The notes under the pieces are model-generated. The model made no database searches. It was not told where the DNA came from and worked only from the letters and a program-made list of their open reading frames with translations. From the NCBI GenBank assembly GCA_003136555.1, contig PLEW01000041.1, forward strand, positions 11,954 through 46,867: DNA of 34,914 nucleotides. Reading direction: 5' to 3'. This stretch comes from Planctomycetota bacterium. Lineage in GTDB: Bacteria > Planctomycetota > UBA11346. Made by a program: the position numbers and the translations under genes. Shown here in pieces: positions 30,491 through 34,914 of the stretch (positions are counted from its first letter, which is position 1; every line of letters starts with the position of its first letter).

Positions 30491-32326
30491 CTATTTCGTC
30501 TGCAGGTGCGCCAGCAGTATCCAATCGGAGGCATCGGGTTTCGGTGGGATCCTCCATGTTGATGACCCGTCCACCGGATCCTTCCGCGGATGGATGGTTC
30601 CCACCTCGCTGTAGGCGCCTGACCGGGTGTTGAACCATCTCACCTCATAGGACGCGTCCCTCATGCCGCGCAAGGTGCCGGATGCGGTCGATGACCAGTT
30701 GTAGAGGTAGAGCACATAGACATCGGAATCGATGGTGGCGAGGCAGTACCAGGCGTCGGCGTCCGGCGCAAACCACTGCCGGTCATCGAACCGGGGCGTC
30801 AGTTTCCACCAGGCGATTGAGGTCAGTAACCCCTTCATGTGAATGCCGAGTTCCGTGGCCGACGGGAAATCGATGCTGCTCGTCCAGGGGGTCTTCTTCT
30901 GCTCGACGGTGATGGTGAAGCGGCCCCGCAAAGAGTCAGTGCCCATATCATAGGTGCTGCGGTAGTACCAGATGTCCGCGGCACCGTAACCATGGCCGGA
31001 CATCCCGTTCAGGTAGGACGCCCAACCCTGCTGGCGGGCGCCGTCGTTGAGCGTCCAGAGATGGTCATAGCTGCCCTCGTAATTGACGAGCGGCTTCCCC
31101 TGGCCATGGTCCCAGAAGTCCTTCAAGGGCTGCCAGGGCATGCCGGCGTTATTCGGCGGCGTCCATTGGATCGCGTACCAGGTGTGCCCCGGTACATCCC
31201 TGAAGCTGGAGGTGCTAGCGACGACGCCATACCCCCAGCGGGGACGCTGGTCCTTCGGCGGCAGCGGCTTCGGTTCGGGCTCTCGACCCATGAACTCCAT
31301 GTGCGCCGATCCAGGGTGTCCATAAGGGTCGTATTCATGCATCCATCCCAGTATCTTCTTCCAGGGATTCGAAGCCGCGTCGAACAAGGGGGCATTCCCA
31401 CGATCGGCATAGAAGTCGTTGTCGACCTCCTGGGCGGTGGTCCACATGACGGGGTATGCACCGTAGCGCGCCACCCACATGCGGCACAGCTTCCTCAGAT
31501 AGTCGTCCGTATAGCAGGGCTTGACGATCTCCGGCGGGAAGAACAACTGGGCATGGGCATGGACGAGGCCCGCATCAGCGATGTATTGGAAGCGGCGGTC
31601 GAGGTCGCGGAATCCGGGCAAATCCGCCTCATCGAAGCCATTACTCAAGTCGTAATGGGCACCCAGGACTTCCGATTGATAGACCGTGTAGCCCTGTGCG
31701 ACACGCCTGCGGACGATGGTGGTGAACATCTCGTCGAAGGGTTCCTGCGGCATGCTCCAATGGGTATCGCCCAGGTAGAAGAACGGGGAGCCGTCCGCAT
31801 AGATGAAATGCCTGATGCCAGGCATCGTCCTGATGAAGCCCTTCCGATAGATGTCGAGTGGGCCGCTGTAATGGGCGACCTGCAGCCGGCCGCTACGTCC
31901 GTGCAACCCACTGTCGGCGGTATCGGAACAGGTGCTCGTGTAGGTCCATGTGCCGCTCTCATCCGCAGCGAATCGCACCCGCCAATCCTTGCCGCCATCC
32001 CAGAACCCGGGAACCAGACGGCTTTCCCCGGAGGGGGAGATGAAGGTGACGTTCAGATCCGTGTCCAGGGGACGAGGATGGAGGATGGCGCTGGAAAAGG
32101 GAATTTCGACTGCCCGCCAGGTGTCGCTGCGAATATCGGCGATGGAGGCAGTATCCGCTGTCGCCTGAGCCGGATCCCGTGCAGCATCGGCAGCCGGCAG
32201 GGACGGGGCCGTGATCTGGACAGAAAGGATCAGCAGGATGACGAGCGGAACGGACCATACCTGCGCACTGCCGGCGCATTCTGCGGCTATGCGCAGGTCA
32301 ACGATCGTTCGCAATCCCTGGATCAC
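30491..32326 (-). CDS. Secreted DUF5060/DUF4038-type glycoside hydrolase
   Basis: The 611-residue product begins at a GTG preceded by GGGGAAA. A hydrophobic segment (about 24-46) is a signal peptide or anchor. Next comes a DUF5060-like beta domain (WRAVEIPFSS, NVTFISPSGESRLVPGFWDG), then a DUF4038-type TIM barrel starting at DGSPFFYLGDTHW. Likely catalytic Glu300 lies in TTAQEVDNDF and Glu417 in VNYEGSYD. A C-terminal beta domain (VYVLYLYNWSS to YEVRWFNTRSG) resembles the putative collagen-binding domain found with DUF4038. Related enzymes (GH140) cleave apiose from pectin; the substrate here is unknown. Confidence 0.85.
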   Translation of the reverse strand: MIQGLRTIVDLRIAAECAGSAQVWSVPLVILLILSVQITAPSLPAADAARDPAQATADTASIADIRSDTWRAVEIPFSSAILHPRPLDTDLNVTFISPSGESRLVPGFWDGGKDWRVRFAADESGTWTYTSTCSDTADSGLHGRSGRLQVAHYSGPLDIYRKGFIRTMPGIRHFIYADGSPFFYLGDTHWSMPQEPFDEMFTTIVRRRVAQGYTVYQSEVLGAHYDLSNGFDEADLPGFRDLDRRFQYIADAGLVHAHAQLFFPPEIVKPCYTDDYLRKLCRMWVARYGAYPVMWTTAQEVDNDFYADRGNAPLFDAASNPWKKILGWMHEYDPYGHPGSAHMEFMGREPEPKPLPPKDQRPRWGYGVVASTSSFRDVPGHTWYAIQWTPPNNAGMPWQPLKDFWDHGQGKPLVNYEGSYDHLWTLNDGARQQGWASYLNGMSGHGYGAADIWYYRSTYDMGTDSLRGRFTITVEQKKTPWTSSIDFPSATELGIHMKGLLTSIAWWKLTPRFDDRQWFAPDADAWYCLATIDSDVYVLYLYNWSSTASGTLRGMRDASYEVRWFNTRSGAYSEVGTIHPRKDPVDGSSTWRIPPKPDASDWILLAHLQTK

Positions 32327-32669
32327 TGCATGTTTCCCCGTGGGTACACGTCGCCGTGCACAGCACAGCCTGCTCGGTGATTATACCTGTCTACGACTGA
32401 TCCGATGCCATCATACTCGAACAGCCAATGACCCAGCCGCCATCTTCAGGCGTCATTTTCGACGAGACTGAGTGGGGATACGATCACCCCCTAATCTGCA
32501 AAAATTCGATAATCTTCAAGCATCCACAAACTCTACATGATAATGCGCTAGCTCTGGACCATTAGGACGCCAAGCGCAAGGCAGCCTGCCCTGATCCAGG
32601 AAGCGAGGCTAATGGCACTCTTATCGAGACAGTGGCAAATTCTATAGCGCGGGCAGACAGTCGCCCACC
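32327..32669. other. Intergenic region, no gene seen
   Basis: This 343-base gap lies between the divergent hydrolase gene and the transposase gene. It is richer in A/T than the genes. An imperfect inverted repeat around 32472-32491 (GGGGAT and ATCACCCC) is the only structure noticed. The left end of the transposon must lie here, but no inverted repeat could be matched with the right side. Confidence 0.5.
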
Positions 32670-33785
32670 ATGAATTCCCTCCCATTCCTCACGAGACTCA
32701 TTGCCGCCACCATCCTGGCTCGACAGAACAAGCGCCTGATCGCTGAGGTTGCCTACCTGAGGCTCGAGATCGGCTATCTGCGAGAGCAGATCCCCAAGGG
32801 CCATAGATTCCGCTTCACCGACCGCCGGCGCATGCGCTTTGCCAGAGCTGCTCTGGGAGTGGGCTGGATGCGCCTTGCTGCCATTGCCTCCGTCGCCAAG
32901 GCTGCTACGACCCGAGTCTGGCACCGCCTGATGACAATGGGCAAATTCGGCCTGAAGCGCGCTGGTCCAGGCCGCCACAGAATCGACGCCGAAATCGAGC
33001 AGGTGATCATTCGAATGGCTCAGGATAACCCCGGTTGGGGTCAGCACCGCATCCACGGCGAGCTGCTGAAGCTCGAGATCGAAGTCAGTCCTAGGACCAT
33101 TGCTGCCATCCTTGACCGCCATGGGCTCTTGCCTGCGCCCGAGCGCACCACGGACTGGTCCTGGAAGCGATTCGTCACCGAGAAGGCGGACGCGCTCGTT
33201 GCCACCGACTTCCTCACTGTCGATGTGCTGGGCCTGCTCGGCAAGACCACCTATGATGTCCTCTTTGCGATCCGTCTGGCCTCTCGACGAGCCGAGCTCC
33301 TCGGCGTCACTGAGCACTCCAACGCCGATTACATGACCCAGGTAGCCAGGAACGCCACCATGGAGGACTCTGGTTGGCTGAGGCAGGTCGGGTGCCGCTA
33401 CCTGATTCACGACCGGGACACCAAGTTCTGCGGACGCTGGAAGGATGTACTCAATGCTGCTGGCATAGAAACCGTGCCGATTCCCCCGCGGAGCCCCAAT
33501 TTGAATTCGTTCGCGGAGCGCTATGTGAGGACAATTAAATCCGAATGTGTGCGCAGATTGTGGTTTATCGATTACCAAGGACTGTGCGATGTCCTGAACG
33601 AATACGTGCGAGTCCACCACAAGCTGGAGAGACCGCACCAAGGGAAGGGAAACCGGCCTTTGCCGGCCTTCGAGCAGGATAAAGCACCTCCGCAGAAACC
33701 CATCGCGGGCTTCAAGGCCAGTCAGATTCGATGCGTGAGTAGGTGCCGAGGGACGGTGCGACACTACTACCGAATCGCCGCCTGA
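32670..33785 (+). CDS. Integrase-core (rve) transposase
   Basis: The 371-residue single-ORF transposase has a coiled N-terminus (RLIAEVAYLRLEIGYLREQ), a helix-turn-helix with PGWGQHRIHGELLKLEIEVS, and a complete DDE integrase core. The core residues are Asp180 in VATDFLTVDVLG, Asp248 in IHDRDTKFCG and Glu283 in SPNLNSFAERYVRTIKSEC; the last two are 35 positions apart. It resembles the integrase-like transposases widespread in Planctomycetota, Acidobacteria and Proteobacteria. Codon use is less G/C-biased at third positions than in neighbours, a sign of transfer. The ends of the element were not found. Confidence 0.88.
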   Translation: MNSLPFLTRLIAATILARQNKRLIAEVAYLRLEIGYLREQIPKGHRFRFTDRRRMRFARAALGVGWMRLAAIASVAKAATTRVWHRLMTMGKFGLKRAGPGRHRIDAEIEQVIIRMAQDNPGWGQHRIHGELLKLEIEVSPRTIAAILDRHGLLPAPERTTDWSWKRFVTEKADALVATDFLTVDVLGLLGKTTYDVLFAIRLASRRAELLGVTEHSNADYMTQVARNATMEDSGWLRQVGCRYLIHDRDTKFCGRWKDVLNAAGIETVPIPPRSPNLNSFAERYVRTIKSECVRRLWFIDYQGLCDVLNEYVRVHHKLERPHQGKGNRPLPAFEQDKAPPQKPIAGFKASQIRCVSRCRGTVRHYYRIAA

Positions 33786-34134
33786 ATTGTCAGGAGAAAG
33801 GGGAAGTGGAGCCGCCAATGTGATGTCTGGCGGAAGGCGCGGCTTTGACCACAGACAGATATCGCCGCGGAAGATCATCCGAGTCGGCTGACTACGCTGC
33901 GATTTTGTTGACAGTGAATTGCTCATCTGGCAGCAATCGAAAGCTGGCTTCCCCAGTGTCGAGTGATAGTTTAGGCTGCGATGAATATCTGCGGACCACG
34001 CAGTCTCCATTGCTTTCCACGCCAACCGCTCAGTCGACCAGGTCAAATGGCGATAAGCGTTCGCTGACCGCGGTCATGGAGTAGGCATCATATACAACGT
34101 GGCACCCATGTCGTCACACCTGTCTGCTGAACAT
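33786..34134. other. Region between transposase and toxin gene, no gene seen
   Basis: This 349-base stretch is less G/C-rich than the core. Open frames here are short and lack family features or ribosome sites. It should hold the right end of the transposon, but no terminal repeat was recognised. Confidence 0.5.
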
Positions 34135-34395
34135 TCAGCGATAGACTTCGCGGCGATGGGCAATGCGAATGACAAGGACGACGAGTTGCCGATCCAAAAT
34201 CTGATAGATGACCCGATAATCTCCCGAGCGGATGCGATAGAGGTCTTCAACACCAGCCAGTTTTCGCGAACCCTCAGGGCGTGGGTTTGCCGCTAAGGTA
34301 TCGATCTTGGCTGCAATCCGTCGCTGGTCGGCTGCGGACAAGTCGGCAAGTGCTTTAGCCGCGATCGACTTGATGTCGATTCGGTAGTTGGACAT
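34135..34395 (-). CDS. RelE/ParE-family toxin
   Basis: The 86-residue basic protein has the RelE/ParE pattern: helical N-terminus, KLAGVEDLYRIRSGDYRVIY and the C-terminal strand VVLVIRIAHRREVYR. RelE-type toxins cut mRNA in the ribosome; ParE-type act on gyrase. The RIRSGDYRVIY core fits the RelE branch. It lies 12 bases after its antitoxin gene. Confidence 0.92.
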   Translation of the reverse strand: MSNYRIDIKSIAAKALADLSAADQRRIAAKIDTLAANPRPEGSRKLAGVEDLYRIRSGDYRVIYQILDRQLVVLVIRIAHRREVYR

Positions 34396-34407
34396 GGCGG
34401 ATCCGAG

Positions 34408-34668
34408 CTATAGTCCAAGCTTGGTCTTTACCTGGCCCCATGGCAGTGAGCCGCGTACCTTGAGCGCATGTTTGGCAGCTTCAACATCCATTCGATCTTC
34501 CAACGCCTCCAACAGCTCCAAATCCTCAACCGGAACCACGGCCACGAGATCCTTGCCGTTACGCTGGAGAATTATGCGTTCGCCTTTGATACCGACTTGA
34601 TTCATAACATCCGAGAAGTGCTCGCGGGCATCGCTCGCATTCAGCTTATGGGCGCTAGAGATGGTCAT
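34408..34668 (-). CDS. Phd/YefM-family antitoxin
   Basis: The 86-residue protein has the N-terminal Phd/YefM DNA-binding region (LNASDAREHFSDVMNQV, ILQRNGKDLVAVVPVEDL) and a C-terminal tail that should wrap the toxin. AGGAG precedes the ATG. As first gene of the pair it would bind the toxin and repress the operon together with it. Confidence 0.92.
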   Translation of the reverse strand: MTISSAHKLNASDAREHFSDVMNQVGIKGERIILQRNGKDLVAVVPVEDLELLEALEDRMDVEAAKHALKVRGSLPWGQVKTKLGL

Positions 34669-34694
34669 GTCGAGGCTCCTGGGCCGCTCGTCAT

Positions 34695-34719
34695 CTTGTA
34701 CGTATCGTACGTCTTGTAC
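34695..34719 (-). promoter_or_regulatory. Candidate operator of the toxin-antitoxin operon
   Basis: Two direct copies of CTTGTAC (34695-34701 and 34713-34719) flank and overlap the palindrome GTACG-TAT-CGTAC (34698-34710), 27 bases upstream of the antitoxin start. Repeated short palindromes in the promoter are typical of Phd/YefM autoregulation. Confidence 0.6.
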
Positions 34720-34914
34720 AATGGGAATCGCCCTTAGCTAGGCTGTCTGACTCTCACCGCTCACGTTCCACCAACGTCCCGAGCAATTGGCTAGCGCGGC
34801 GACGCTGTATACCCTGTTAGTGTGCAGGTAGCTAGTATTGGCAGGACCACCGGAACCAGCTGCGATGGCAAGCGGTTCGTCCACATCGGGGCCCTAGCGT
34901 GAGTTTCTCCTCAG

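Noticed and set aside
32562-34046. 494-codon minus-strand frame opposite the transposase
   Set aside because: The plus strand encodes a full DDE core; this frame has no recognisable domain.
33845-34084. 79-codon plus-strand ORF after the transposase
   Set aside because: Ser/Thr-rich low-quality translation, no ribosome site and no family.
34815-34835. TAGTGT near the right edge as a fourth NrtR half-site
   Set aside because: No ACACTA arm follows at the right distance and no NAD gene is near.

Overview
The window is high-GC bacterial chromosome. Predicted signal peptides, a small outer-membrane-type barrel, a YceI protein and large secreted glycoside hydrolases point to a Gram-negative saprophyte. 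A TIGR03790-type secreted protein beside a DUF5060/DUF4038-type hydrolase is reminiscent of the Planctomycetota/Verrucomicrobiota (PVC) group, but no rRNA or marker gene confirms this. No tRNA, rRNA or CRISPR array was seen.

Layout. 1-4.2 kb: a membrane-anchored coiled-coil protein (cut by the window edge), a barrel-like protein, ruvB, a TPR-like membrane protein and a DinB-like gene broken by one stop codon. 4.2-6.0 kb: an L-fucose isomerase-family gene on the minus strand, convergent with the DinB gene across a strong hairpin. 6.3-9.0 kb: marR, yceI, a polytopic membrane protein and a small protein with 13-residue tandem repeats. 9.2-11.5 kb: a large secreted hydrolase. 11.6-14.9 kb: divergent metR and metE.

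15.0-27.8 kb is the most interesting part: an NAD+/ADP-ribose turnover cluster. It holds an ADP-ribosylglycohydrolase, pncB, glutamine-dependent nadE, a sirtuin, nrtR, pncA and an ADP-ribose-type Nudix hydrolase. Remnants of a crystallin-J1-like protein, a nucleoside 2-deoxyribosyltransferase-like protein, KptA and a second ADP-ribosylglycohydrolase are also present. Three promoters each carry a TAGTGT-N7-ACACTA-type palindrome, which I infer to be the NrtR operator. Many genes overlap by four bases (ATGA), implying translational coupling.

The sirtuin gene is split by an IS66-family element (19989-24515) with an 8-bp target duplication. The transposase gene of that element is itself split by a group II intron (20285-22318). 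Both insertions can be removed on paper to give intact reading frames: a 270-aa sirtuin and a 547-aa transposase. The downstream arm of the cluster is decaying, with two deletion-type junctions that join pieces of unrelated genes in different frames.

28.1-32.3 kb: a hemerythrin/RIC-type di-iron protein behind an 18-bp palindrome, then the TIGR03790-type protein and the DUF4038-type hydrolase on the minus strand. 32.6-34.7 kb: an accessory end with an integrase-type transposase and a RelE/Phd-type toxin-antitoxin pair.
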